A DNA stretch of 64,000 nucleotides, taken from Bisbaumannia salifodinae. Its GTDB lineage: Bacteria > Pseudomonadota > Gammaproteobacteria > Pseudomonadales > Halomonadaceae. How positions within the stretch are numbered: the first letter of the stretch is position 1; each line of letters starts with the position of its first letter. The translations under genes and the position numbers were made by a program. This document shows, in pieces, positions 42,121-51,145 of the stretch. A model generated the notes under the pieces. It did not search any database, was not told the DNA's origin, and saw nothing but the letters and a program-made list of their open reading frames with translations. The DNA is taken from NCBI RefSeq assembly GCF_039522585.1, contig NZ_BAAADR010000001.1. One strand, 5' to 3'.

Positions 42121-43774
42121 CACTCACTTCCTCCGGCGTCGTGCCATCGTCCAGGCGGATCACCCGATCGGCCAGGGCCAGCAGGGCCGGCTGGTGGCTC
42201 GCCACCACCAGGGTGCGCCCCTCGGCGGCCAGGCTCTGCAGGCCACGAATCACCGCCGCCTCGCTGTCGCTGTCGAGGCTGGCGGTGGGCTCATCCAGCA
42301 GCACCAGGGGCGCCGCGGAGAGGAAGACCCGGGCCAGGGCCAGGCGCTGGGCCTGGCCCCCGGAGAGGCCACTGCCCCGCTCGCCCACCGGGGTCGCCAG
42401 GCCCTCCGGCAGCCGGGCCAACAGCTCACCGAGGCCGGCCCGCGTCAGGGCCGCGGTCATCGCGTCGTCACCGGCCTCCGGGGCCGCCAGGCGCAGGTTC
42501 TCCGCCAGGCTGCCCTGGAGGATCAGCGGCCGCTGATCCATCCAGGCCAGGGGCACGGCATCCCGGCGCAGTTCTCCCGACGCCGGCCCCATAAAGCCCG
42601 CCATCAGCCGCAGCAGGCTCGACTTGCCCGCCCCGGAGGGCCCGGCCAGGGCCAGGATCTCGCCGCGGCGCACCGCGAGATCCAGGGGCCCCACCACCAC
42701 GCCCCGCCCGGGATAGGCCAGCGTGACCTCCTCGAGCTCTATCAGATGCGCCGAGGAACGAACGGGTGCCTGGACGGCCCCCTGGGGCGGCACTTCCTCG
42801 AGCAGCGCCACCAGGGACTCCGCCGCCCCCAGGGCCGCGGCCCGGTCATGATAGTGCTGAGCCAGGCTGCGCAGCGGCTGGAAGAACTCCGGCGCCAGCA
42901 GCAGCACCAGCAGGCCGCTGAACAGGGTCAGTTGCGGCGCGGGGCCGAAGTCGATATAGCCCAGCAGGCCGAACCCCACATAGATGGCCACCACGGCGAT
43001 GGCCACCGAGGCGAAGAACTCCAGCACCGCCGAGGAGAGAAACGCCAGGCGCAGGGTCTTCATGCTGCGCTGGCGGTACTCGTCGGCGGCGGCGAAGACC
43101 TCCTCGGTGGCCGCCTGGGTGCGGTCGAAGAGCTGCAGGGTGGCCAGCCCCCGCACCCGATCGAGGAAATGCCCGGCCAGGCGGGTCACCGCGGCGAACT
43201 GCTCGCGATTGAGGCGCTCGGCGCCCATGCCCACCAGGGCCATAAAGAGCGGAATCAGCGGTGCGGCCAGCAAGAGGAACAGCGCCGCCAGCCAGTCGAG
43301 CCGGAACACCACCACCAGAATCGCCAGAGGCAGCAGCAGCGCCAGGCGCAACTGGGGCAGGAAGCGCGCGAAGTAGCCGTCCAGGGCCTCCATTTGCTCC
43401 ACCAGTTGCGAGGCCAACCCGGCGCTATGGCGCCCCGCCAGCCCCACCGGCCCCAGGACCGTCAGGTGATCGAGGAGGCTATGACGCGCCCGCCGCCGAA
43501 TGGCCAGGCTGGCGGCCTGGGAGAGCGCCTCCTGGCCCCACTGCAGCAGGGCACGAACCACCAGCACCGCCGCCAGGGCCAGGAAGGCGGGCATCAACTC
43601 GACCAAGGGGCGCTGATCCACCAGCAGGCGGGAGATCAACCAGGCCAGCAGCGCCATCTGCGCCAGGGTGGCCAGGCCGACGCCGACGCCGGCCAGGGTG
43701 GCCAGGCCCAGGCGCCGGCGCTCCCCCGCCGCCAGCTCGGTCAGCCAGCGGCGCGGCGTCAGGGGCTCCGGCAT
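42113..43774 (-). CDS. cydD: Thiol reductant ABC exporter subunit CydD
   Basis: A 553-residue partner of CydC: six membrane helices, then an ATPase domain with Walker A LAGPSGAGKSSLLRLMAG, LSGGQAQRLALARVFL and LVLLDEPTASLDSDSE. The ATG at 43772-43774 is chosen; a GTG at 43795, which overlaps cydB, is an alternative start. Its last 17 or so codons are duplicated immediately downstream in the micro-ORF before cydC. Confidence 0.95.
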   Translation of the reverse strand: MPEPLTPRRWLTELAAGERRRLGLATLAGVGVGLATLAQMALLAWLISRLLVDQRPLVELMPAFLALAAVLVVRALLQWGQEALSQAASLAIRRRARHSLLDHLTVLGPVGLAGRHSAGLASQLVEQMEALDGYFARFLPQLRLALLLPLAILVVVFRLDWLAALFLLLAAPLIPLFMALVGMGAERLNREQFAAVTRLAGHFLDRVRGLATLQLFDRTQAATEEVFAAADEYRQRSMKTLRLAFLSSAVLEFFASVAIAVVAIYVGFGLLGYIDFGPAPQLTLFSGLLVLLLAPEFFQPLRSLAQHYHDRAAALGAAESLVALLEEVPPQGAVQAPVRSSAHLIELEEVTLAYPGRGVVVGPLDLAVRRGEILALAGPSGAGKSSLLRLMAGFMGPASGELRRDAVPLAWMDQRPLILQGSLAENLRLAAPEAGDDAMTAALTRAGLGELLARLPEGLATPVGERGSGLSGGQAQRLALARVFLSAAPLVLLDEPTASLDSDSEAAVIRGLQSLAAEGRTLVVASHQPALLALADRVIRLDDGTTPEEVSDG

Positions 43775-43778
43775 GGGC

Positions 43779-44783
43779 TTAATGGTATCCCTCACCCACC
43801 TTGACCTTGCCGCGGAACACCCAGTAGCTCCAGGCGGTGTAGGTCAGCACGATGGGAATCACGAAGAGCACCCCGATCAGCAGGAAGAGCTGGGACTCCG
43901 GCGCCGAGGAGGCGTCCCAGATGGTGTAGTCGGGTGGCACGATCACCGGCCACTTGCTGACCACCAGCCCCAGGTAGGTAAAGATATACAGGCCCACGGT
44001 GGCCACGAAGGGCAGGCCCTCGCGGCGCCGACGCACCGCCTGGATCAGCAGCAGCGCACAGCCCAGGGCCAGGGCCGGGAAGATCCAGATCAGCTGGATA
44101 TGGCCGAACCAGCGCTCCCAGACATCCGGGTTCACGAAGGGCGTCCACAGGCTGATGATCAGGAACACCGCCAGCACCAGGGCCAGCAGGGTCGGGGTGA
44201 TGCGGTAGGCCCACGCCTGCACATGCCCCTCCGACTTCATGATCAGCCAGGTGGCGCCGAGCAGCGCATAGCCGGCCATCAGGCCGAAGCCGGTGAGCAC
44301 GCTGAACGGCGTCAGCCAGTCGAAGGGGCCACCCACATAGACGAAGTCCTCCACCGCGAAGCCCTGGATATAGGCGCCCACCACGGCGCCCTGGGCGAAG
44401 GCGGCCACCGCCGAGCCCCAGCTGAAGGCGCGGTTCCACCAGTGGCGGTTGGCCCGCGACTTGAAGCGGAACTCGAAGGCCACGCCGCGGAAGATCAGCC
44501 CCGCCAGCATCAGGAAGACGCCGATATAGAGTGCCGGCAGGAACACCGAATAGACCAGCGGGAAGGCCCCCAGCAGGCCGGCCCCGCCCAGCACCAGCCA
44601 GGTCTCGTTGCCGTCCCAGACCGGCGCCACCGAGTTCATCATCACGTCGCGGGAGTCCTCGTCCGGGGCGAAGGGGAAGAGGATCCCCAGCCCCAGGTCG
44701 AAGCCGTCCATCAGCACGTACATGATCACGCCGAAGCCGATGATGACGGCCCAGATCAATGCCAGATCGATAGTACCCATCAT
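43779..44783 (-). CDS. cydB: Cytochrome bd (cyanide-insensitive type) ubiquinol oxidase subunit II
   Basis: A 334-residue, eight- to nine-helix protein. MDGFDLGLGILFPFAPDED at the N-terminus and the internal VWDGNETWLVLGGAGLLGAFP are the CydB/CioB signatures. It is shorter than E. coli CydB (379), as in CioB proteins. It begins 10 bp after cydA. No CydX-like peptide is visible after it; cydD follows within a few bases. Confidence 0.95.
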   Translation of the reverse strand: MMGTIDLALIWAVIIGFGVIMYVLMDGFDLGLGILFPFAPDEDSRDVMMNSVAPVWDGNETWLVLGGAGLLGAFPLVYSVFLPALYIGVFLMLAGLIFRGVAFEFRFKSRANRHWWNRAFSWGSAVAAFAQGAVVGAYIQGFAVEDFVYVGGPFDWLTPFSVLTGFGLMAGYALLGATWLIMKSEGHVQAWAYRITPTLLALVLAVFLIISLWTPFVNPDVWERWFGHIQLIWIFPALALGCALLLIQAVRRRREGLPFVATVGLYIFTYLGLVVSKWPVIVPPDYTIWDASSAPESQLFLLIGVLFVIPIVLTYTAWSYWVFRGKVKVGEGYH

Positions 44784-44792
44784 ATCGCCTCC

Positions 44793-46205
44793 TTAGCGAT
44801 TGGCAGCGGTGGCCGCGGGGCCATCGTCGAAGGGGGTATGGCTGGCCGACAGCGGGCGCATGGCACGCTCCACCTCGCCCTGGATCTCCTCGCCGTCCTG
44901 CATGCCCTGGCGCACCACCCGGGTCAGGTAGTAGACCCCGGCCCAGAACACCAGCGCATAGACCGCCACATAGCCGATCAGGGTAAACAGCGCCATGCCG
45001 CCGGTGAGCGAGGGGGTCAGCGCCTCGCTATGGCTCATCTGGCCATAGACCAGCCAGGGGGCGCGGCCGATCTCGGTGACGAACCAGCCCGCCAGCACGG
45101 CGATAAAGGGGGTCACGCTCATCAGCCGCAACAGCTGCAGGAAGCCGCGATGCTCATAGAGGCGCCCGCCGCGACGCAGCCAGAGCCCCGCCACCGCCAC
45201 GGCGATCATCAGCAGGCCCAGGCCCACCATGACCCGGAACGACCAGAACACCAGCCACACCGGCGGCTGCTCCTCCGGCTCCACCTCGCTCAGCCCCGGC
45301 ACCACCCCGGCGGGATCATGGGTGAGGATCAGGCTCGCCAGGCTGGGGATGCCGATCTCGAAGCGGTTGGTCTGGTTGGCCTGATCGGGAATCGCGAACA
45401 GCAGCAGCGGCACATGGCTCGAGGTCTCCCAGTGCCCTTCCATGGCGGCCACCTTGGTGGGCTGGTGCTCCAGGGTGTTGAGGCCATGGAAGTCCCCCAC
45501 CACCGCCTGGGCGGGGGCCAGCACCAGCAGCAGCCACAGGCACATGGAGAGCGCCTTCTTGTTGGCCTCCACGTCGCGCCGGATCAGCAGGTACCAGGCG
45601 CTGACCCCGGCCACCACGAAGCCGCCGGTGAGGAAGGAGGCCAGCACCATATGGGTGAAGCGGTAGGGGAAGGAGGGATTGAAGATCGCCTCCCCCCAGG
45701 CCAGCACATGGAAGCGCCCATCGATCAGCTCGGCCCCCGCCGGGGTCTGCATCCAGCTATTGGCGGCGAGAATCCAGAAGGCGGAGATAAAGGTGCCCAG
45801 CGCCACCATAAGGGAGGCAAACAGATGCACCCCCTGGGGGACCTTGCCGCGCCCGAACAGCAGCACGCCGAGGAAGCCCGCCTCCAGGAAGAAGGCGGTG
45901 ACCACCTCGTAGCTGAGCATGGGACCCAGGAAGTTGGCGGAGGCCAGGGAGAAGTTGCTCCAGTTGGTGCCGAACTGGAAGGACATCACGATGCCCGACA
46001 CCACCCCCATGCCGAAGACCACGGCGAAGACCTTGGTCCAGAACAGCGCCAGTCGATCCCAGGCGGGATTGGCGGTCTTGTAGAAGAGGCCATGCAGCAA
46101 GGCGATATAGGACGCCAGGCCGATCGTGAAGACCGGAAATATCGCGTGAAAGGACACCACGAACGCGAACTGGATTCGCGATAGCAGTAAGGGGTCAAGC
46201 TCCAT
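44793..46205 (-). CDS. cydA: Cytochrome bd (cyanide-insensitive type) ubiquinol oxidase subunit I
   Basis: A 470-residue subunit carrying haems b558, b595 and d and the quinol site. Haem ligands are in VSFHAIFPVF (about 19), the RFTHMVL segment and the C-terminal GRAPWLVYGQM region (classical CydA has GRQPW). The Q-loop is short, as in CioA, hence the cyanide-insensitive-type call. It reduces O2 to water without proton pumping. It leads the cydABDC operon. The leader has a 22-bp dyad (46266-46287). Confidence 0.95.
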   Translation of the reverse strand: MELDPLLLSRIQFAFVVSFHAIFPVFTIGLASYIALLHGLFYKTANPAWDRLALFWTKVFAVVFGMGVVSGIVMSFQFGTNWSNFSLASANFLGPMLSYEVVTAFFLEAGFLGVLLFGRGKVPQGVHLFASLMVALGTFISAFWILAANSWMQTPAGAELIDGRFHVLAWGEAIFNPSFPYRFTHMVLASFLTGGFVVAGVSAWYLLIRRDVEANKKALSMCLWLLLVLAPAQAVVGDFHGLNTLEHQPTKVAAMEGHWETSSHVPLLLFAIPDQANQTNRFEIGIPSLASLILTHDPAGVVPGLSEVEPEEQPPVWLVFWSFRVMVGLGLLMIAVAVAGLWLRRGGRLYEHRGFLQLLRLMSVTPFIAVLAGWFVTEIGRAPWLVYGQMSHSEALTPSLTGGMALFTLIGYVAVYALVFWAGVYYLTRVVRQGMQDGEEIQGEVERAMRPLSASHTPFDDGPAATAANR

Positions 46206-46265
46206 GGTTGTCTCCCTGATGGCGAGCGTAAGCCGATGATGCTAATTGAGCCTAGTGACAAATTC

Positions 46266-46287
46266 GGCTCGCGTCGTGACGCGAGCC
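46266..46287. promoter_or_regulatory. 22-bp dyad upstream of the cyd operon
   Basis: GGCTCGCGTC-GT-GACGCGAGCC is a perfect 10-bp inverted repeat with a 2-bp centre, 60-80 bp upstream of cydA. The tight centre suits a protein-binding site better than a hairpin. No ANR/FNR-type TTGAT-N4-ATCAA box was seen. The remaining 46206-46428 has no gene, only a CCCCTG/CAGGGG palindrome near 46311-46328. Confidence 0.5.
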
Positions 46288-46428
46288 TATCTGGATATGC
46301 TTATGCTAGGCCCCTGGGGCATCAGGGGGAATGGATGAGCTCCCGCCAGGGTGTGTCCGGTTGCCGCAGTTGGGCGACTTTTGGCTGTGGTGGATTGCCG
46401 CAGTGCGCCGCGGCCGACCAGGAAACCT

Positions 46429-46480
46429 CGCCGGGCACTGGCCCGGCGGGGTCCCTTCCCGACGGCCCGGGCCGTCGGCG
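46429..46480 (-). terminator. Hairpins downstream of the exchanger gene
   Basis: Just past the stop at 46489 the minus-strand transcript contains the 20-bp perfect palindrome CCGACGGCCCGGGCCGTCGG, then CGCCGGGC/GCCCGGCG (loop CAGT) followed by AGGTTTCC. Together they look like a terminator, though without a clean T-run. Confidence 0.55.
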
Positions 46481-46488
46481 CGACAGTC

Positions 46489-47457
46489 TCAGGCGGTGCC
46501 CAGCAACCAGCCCAGATACCCCAGGTAGGCGACATAGATGGCCAGCAGCGCGCCCCCTTCGAAGCGGTTGATGCGCCCGTCGCGGCCCCGCCAGCCGATG
46601 GCGAAGATGGCCATCAGCAGGGTCATGACCGCCATCACCGGCCAGTCGCGCATCATCACCTCGCCACCGGCATCGATCGGGGCGATCGCCCCCGCCAGGC
46701 CCACCACCCCCAGGGTATTGAAGAGGTTGGAGCCCACCACATTGCCCAGCACCAGGTCGTGCTCGCGGCGCCGCAGGGCGCTGAGGGAGGCGGCCAGTTC
46801 CGGCAGGGAGGTGCCCACCGCCACCACGGTCAGGCCGATCACCAGGTCGCTGACGCCGAGGCTCTCGGCGATCGCCACCGCGCCCCACACCAGCAGGCGG
46901 GAGCTGGCCACCAGCAGCACCAGGCCGACCAGGGTCCAGCCCAGGGCCCTGGGCAGCGCCATGGGCGTCTCGGCGAGCAGCTCCTCGGTCTCGTCGCCGA
47001 GGCTATCGGCCTGGCGGCCCTGCCACAGGCTGTAACCGATAAACACGGCCAGCAGCCCCAGCAGCAGCCAGGCATCGCCATGCCCCACCACCCCGTCGCG
47101 CAGCTGCCATAGCGCCAGCAGGGTGATAGCGCCGAGGATCGGCAGCTCGCGGCGCAACACCCGGGAGTGCACCGCCAGCGGCGAGATCAACGCCACCAGG
47201 CCGAGGATCAGGCCGATATTGGCGATATTCGAGCCATAGGCGTTGCCCAGGGCCAGGCCGGGGTTACCCTGCCCCGCCGCCAGCGCCGAGACCGCCAGCT
47301 CCGGCGCCGAGGTGCCGAAGCCCAGCACCAGCATGCCGATCACCAGCGGTGGCAACCCCAGATGCCGCGAGGTGGCCGCGGCCCCGGCGACGAAACGGTC
47401 GGCACTCCATACCAGCACCACCAGCCCCAGGGTGATGGCAGCTAACCAGAGCAACAT
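46489..47457 (-). CDS. Calcium/sodium antiporter (CaCA family)
   Basis: A 322-residue, ten-helix exchanger with two inverted repeats, each bearing the alpha-motif: GFGTSAPELAVSA...GNAYGSNIANIGLILG and AVGTSLPELAASL...GNVVGSNLFNTLGVVG. These acidic and Asn residues bind Na+/Ca2+. It is YrbG-like. ATG 47455-47457 begins the first helix; the upstream frame has no such support. It is divergent from pqiA with about 90 bp between. Confidence 0.93.
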   Translation of the reverse strand: MLLWLAAITLGLVVLVWSADRFVAGAAATSRHLGLPPLVIGMLVLGFGTSAPELAVSALAAGQGNPGLALGNAYGSNIANIGLILGLVALISPLAVHSRVLRRELPILGAITLLALWQLRDGVVGHGDAWLLLGLLAVFIGYSLWQGRQADSLGDETEELLAETPMALPRALGWTLVGLVLLVASSRLLVWGAVAIAESLGVSDLVIGLTVVAVGTSLPELAASLSALRRREHDLVLGNVVGSNLFNTLGVVGLAGAIAPIDAGGEVMMRDWPVMAVMTLLMAIFAIGWRGRDGRINRFEGGALLAIYVAYLGYLGWLLGTA

Positions 47458-47546
47458 GATCTCTCCTTTTACATAAGTGTTGGTTGTAGAAGCCCAGCGA
47501 CCTTGCATAATGAGCCATAATGCCCCACCCACTCAGGAGGCTTGCC

Positions 47547-48896
47547 GTGTCATCGCTTCCTTCGCCACAGGCCGCGCCTACCGGGGCCGCGCTCGACGAG
47601 CCGCGGCATGGTGCCACATTGCCGCCACGGCGGCTACGCGCCTGTCACGAGTGCGACTGGGTCTCGGCGCTGCCACCGCTGCGCCCCGGCGAGAAGGCCG
47701 ACTGCCCGCGCTGTGGGCATACCCTGGTGAGGCGCCACTATCGGGCCGCCCAACGCAGCCTGGCCCTGGCCATCGCCGCCCTGGTGGCCCTGGCGCTGGG
47801 CATCGGCTTCCCCTTCGTCAGCTTCCAGGTGGGCGGCATCGGTAACCGCATCGAGCTGACCCAGACCGCCACGACCCTGATCGGCTTCCACCAGCCCCTG
47901 GTGGCCATCGTGGTGCTGCTGACCATCGTGGTGCTGCCGGCGCTCTACCTGGCCGGCGTCATCTGGCTGCAGGGCGGCCTGATGCGCGGCACCCCCTGGC
48001 CCGGCAGCCACGCCCTGGCCCGCTCCCTGAGCCACCTCAACCCCTGGATGATGGCGGACGTCTTTATCATCGGCGCCCTGGTCAGCCTGATTAAGGTCGC
48101 CGGCCTGGCGGAGGTCCAACTGGGCACCGCCTTCTGGGCCTTCTGCGCCTTCGCCCTGCTGCTGCTGATGACCACCCAGTCCATCGATGGCGACTGGATG
48201 TGGTTCACCCTGGCCGGCGAGCCCCGCGCCCCGGAGGGCACCCTGGCCGCACAGTGCGCCGCCCCCCAGGGCATCACCGGCTGCCCCACCTGCGGCCTGA
48301 TCGGTCGCCTCGACGGCCGCGGCCGCGGTCAATGCCGGCGCTGCGGGGAACGCCTGCGCGCCCGCCTGCCGCACAGCCTGCAGCGTACCTGGGCGCTGCT
48401 GGCGGCGGCCTGCATGATGTATGTGCCGGCCAATGTCTACCCCATCATGACCACCACCAGCCTCGGCCATAGCGAGCCCTCCACCATCATCGGCGGGGTG
48501 GTGGACCTGTGGCAGATGGGCTCCTGGCCGGTGGCCGCGGTGATCTTCGTCGCCAGCATCATCGTACCGGTGGGCAAGGTCGTCGCCCTGGCCTGGCTGT
48601 GCCTGGTGGTCCGGCGCAGCGACGAACTGCACGCCTCGGTGCGTACCAAGCTCTACCGGGCCACCGAGTTCATCGGCCGCTGGTCCATGGTGGACGTCTT
48701 CGTGGTGGCCATCCTGGTGGCCCTGATTCGCGCCGGTAGCCTGATGTCGATTACCCCGGGCCCCGCCGCCCTGGCCTTCGCCGGCGTGGTGGTGCTGACC
48801 ATGCTGGCCGCCATGACCTTCGATCCTCGGCTGATCTGGGATCCCCCCTCGTCCCCTCGGCCTACCTCTTCTGCGTCTCAAGGAAGTTCACGATGA
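47547..48896 (+). CDS. pqiA: Intermembrane transport protein PqiA
   Basis: A 449-residue inner-membrane protein with two repeats, each a zinc ribbon (CHECD...CPRCG near 32-56; CPTCG...CRRCG near 250-270) followed by four helices. It works with PqiB and PqiC in lipid trafficking between membranes. The frame opens at ATG 47520, but AGGAGG at 47535-47540 is six bases from GTG 47547, so the GTG is the likelier start. It overlaps pqiB by 4 bp. Confidence 0.93.
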   Translation: MSSLPSPQAAPTGAALDEPRHGATLPPRRLRACHECDWVSALPPLRPGEKADCPRCGHTLVRRHYRAAQRSLALAIAALVALALGIGFPFVSFQVGGIGNRIELTQTATTLIGFHQPLVAIVVLLTIVVLPALYLAGVIWLQGGLMRGTPWPGSHALARSLSHLNPWMMADVFIIGALVSLIKVAGLAEVQLGTAFWAFCAFALLLLMTTQSIDGDWMWFTLAGEPRAPEGTLAAQCAAPQGITGCPTCGLIGRLDGRGRGQCRRCGERLRARLPHSLQRTWALLAAACMMYVPANVYPIMTTTSLGHSEPSTIIGGVVDLWQMGSWPVAAVIFVASIIVPVGKVVALAWLCLVVRRSDELHASVRTKLYRATEFIGRWSMVDVFVVAILVALIRAGSLMSITPGPAALAFAGVVVLTMLAAMTFDPRLIWDPPSSPRPTSSASQGSSR

Positions 48897-50539
48897 CCGA
48901 CACGCCCCGTCAGGATGACAGCCGCGCCCGGGTGAGCCCCCAGGCCCGGATCTCGCCGATCTGGATCGTTCCCCTGGTGGCGCTGATGATAGGCCTGTGG
49001 TTGATCTACGATAACTACAGCCGCCGCGGCCCCCAGATCACCCTGGAGATGCCCAACGCCGAGGGCATCGAGGCCGGCACCCTGATCAAGACCCGCAACG
49101 TGGACATCGGCCGGGTCGAGCGGGTCGCCCTCTCCGACGACCTGGGGCATGCCGAGATCACCGCCCGCCTCTCCCCGGGCAGTGAGCGCATGCTGGTGGA
49201 GGACACCCGCTTCTGGGTGGTCAAGCCGCGTATCGGCCGCGAGGGCATCAGCGGCCTGAACACGGTGCTCTCCGGCGCCTACCTGCAACTCCAGCCCGGC
49301 AGCAGCGACACCGCCCAGCGCCACTTCCAGGTCCTCGACCTGCCCCCGGCGTCTCCCGCCGACGCCGAGGGCCTGCGCATCACCCTGATCAGCCAGCTGG
49401 GTAACTCCCTGCGCCTCGGCGACCCGGTCACCTACCAGGGCTACACCGTGGGCCGGGTCGAGAGCGCCGAGTTCGACCCGGAGGCGCGGCGCATGCGCCA
49501 CCGCCTGTTTATCGAAAGCCCCTACGACACCCTGGTCACCGACAGCACCCGCTTCTGGTCGGCCAGCGGCGTCGACCTGCGCCTCGACTCCGAGGGCTTC
49601 CGGGTCAGCATCGAGTCCTTCGAGGCGCTGCTCGGCGGTGGCGTGACCTTCGGCGTGCTGGAGGACCTGCCCCTGGGCAACCCGGTGGCCGAGGATGTCA
49701 CCTTCACCCTCTATCCCGACGAGGAGAGCGCCCGCCAGGGCACCTTCAATCGCTACCTGGAGTATGTGCTGCTGGTGGACGACACCGTGCGTGGCCTCTC
49801 CCGCGGCGCACCGGTGGAGTTTCGCGGCGTGCGCATCGGCACCGTGGCCGCCGTGCCCTGGCGCTTCAGCGCTCCCCAGCCCAACGGTCGCCAGGGCTTC
49901 GCCATCCCGGTGTTGATCCGCATCGAGCCCCAGCGCCTGGGAGGAGAGGGCGAGCTCATCCTGGAAGAATGGCAGGCGCGCTTCGAGCGGCTCTTCGGCC
50001 TCGGCCTGCGTGCCAGCCTCAAGTCCGGCAACCTGCTGACCGGGGCCCTGTTCGTGGACCTCAACTTCCACCAGGATGGCGAGCCCTATGTGGTCGAGGA
50101 ATTCGAATCGCGCCAGGTCTTCCCCACCACCTCGGGGGGCCTGGCGCAGATCGAGCAGAAGGTCTCGAGCCTGCTCGACAAGCTCAATGCCCTGGAGATG
50201 GAGCCCATCCTCGATGGCCTGGCGAGCAATTTGGCCGGGACCGAAGCGCTGGTGGGTGAGGTCCGCGAGCTCACCGAGCGGGTCGGCGGCCTGCTCGACA
50301 GCCCCGAGACCCAGGCCCTGCCGGGCAATGTCAATCGCGCCCTGGAGAGCCTGCAGCAGACCCTGGAGGGGGCCTCGCCCCAGGGCGAAGGCTACCAGGA
50401 GCTGATTCGCACCCTGGAGCGCTTCGAGCGGCTGATGCGCGAGATGCAGCCGGTGATACGCACCCTGGACGAGGATCCCCGGGCGCTGCTCTTCGACCGC
50501 AACGACGGCGATCCCCAACCCCGCGCCCCGCGCCCCTGA
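48893..50539 (+). CDS. pqiB: Intermembrane transport protein PqiB (three MCE domains)
   Basis: A 548-residue protein with one N-terminal membrane anchor (about 23-42) and three MCE domains: TLIKTRNVDIGRVERVAL (about 62-80), NSLRLGDPVTYQGYTVGRVE (about 170-190) and GLSRGAPVEFRGVRIGTVAA (about 300-320). A C-terminal helical segment forms the periplasmic needle. MCE rings stack into a tunnel for lipids. Confidence 0.94.
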   Translation: MTDTPRQDDSRARVSPQARISPIWIVPLVALMIGLWLIYDNYSRRGPQITLEMPNAEGIEAGTLIKTRNVDIGRVERVALSDDLGHAEITARLSPGSERMLVEDTRFWVVKPRIGREGISGLNTVLSGAYLQLQPGSSDTAQRHFQVLDLPPASPADAEGLRITLISQLGNSLRLGDPVTYQGYTVGRVESAEFDPEARRMRHRLFIESPYDTLVTDSTRFWSASGVDLRLDSEGFRVSIESFEALLGGGVTFGVLEDLPLGNPVAEDVTFTLYPDEESARQGTFNRYLEYVLLVDDTVRGLSRGAPVEFRGVRIGTVAAVPWRFSAPQPNGRQGFAIPVLIRIEPQRLGGEGELILEEWQARFERLFGLGLRASLKSGNLLTGALFVDLNFHQDGEPYVVEEFESRQVFPTTSGGLAQIEQKVSSLLDKLNALEMEPILDGLASNLAGTEALVGEVRELTERVGGLLDSPETQALPGNVNRALESLQQTLEGASPQGEGYQELIRTLERFERLMREMQPVIRTLDEDPRALLFDRNDGDPQPRAPRP

Positions 50540-50557
50540 CCCGAACAAGGAGGTTTC

Positions 50558-51133
50558 ATGTCGCGCCTGATACTCCCGCTGCTGCTCCTTGCCCTGCTGG
50601 CCGGCTGCGCCGGCGGCGGCGCCTCGACACAGCGCTATGCCCTGCCCGGCCCCGAGGCGGCACCGAGTGCCGGTGAGACCCGGCTACTGATCGCCCCCCT
50701 GCATCTGGTGGAGTACCTCAACCAGGAAGGCATCGTCCTGCAACTGGACGATATCAGCCGCCACCAGGCCCGCGAGCACCGCTGGATCGAGGCCCCGGGC
50801 CCGCACCTGGCTCGCGGGCTGCGCGATCGCCTGGCCGAGCGGCTGCCCCGGGCCCGGGTGGCCCTGGCCCGCAGCGGCGACGCCCCGGCGCCGCGCCTGC
50901 GGCTCGAGGTGGAACGCTTCGAGGGACGCTATGATGGGATGGCCATCGCCGGCGGCACCTGGCGCCTGGAGTCGGCAGAGGGTGAGCCGCTGGCCCAGGG
51001 GCGCTTCCATGCCGAACGCCCGCTGGCCGGCGATGGCTATCCGGCCCTGGTGCGCGCGCTCGGCGAGAGCTGGGACGCGGTGGCCGACCAACTCGCCGCG
51101 GCCCTGGCGCCGCGGCTGATGACCGACCGTTAG
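50558..51133 (+). CDS. pqiC: PqiC-type outer-membrane lipoprotein
   Basis: A 191-residue ABC-transport-auxiliary lipoprotein. The signal peptide ends in LLAGCAGG (lipidated Cys about 17). The mature part has LIAPLHLVEYLNQEGIVLQ and REHRWIEAPGPHLARGLRDRL, family-typical. It sits in the outer membrane and contacts the PqiB needle. Start has AGGAGG six bases upstream and lies 19 bp after pqiB. Confidence 0.92.
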   Translation: MSRLILPLLLLALLAGCAGGGASTQRYALPGPEAAPSAGETRLLIAPLHLVEYLNQEGIVLQLDDISRHQAREHRWIEAPGPHLARGLRDRLAERLPRARVALARSGDAPAPRLRLEVERFEGRYDGMAIAGGTWRLESAEGEPLAQGRFHAERPLAGDGYPALVRALGESWDAVADQLAAALAPRLMTDR

Positions 51134-51145
51134 AGGAAGAAGGCC

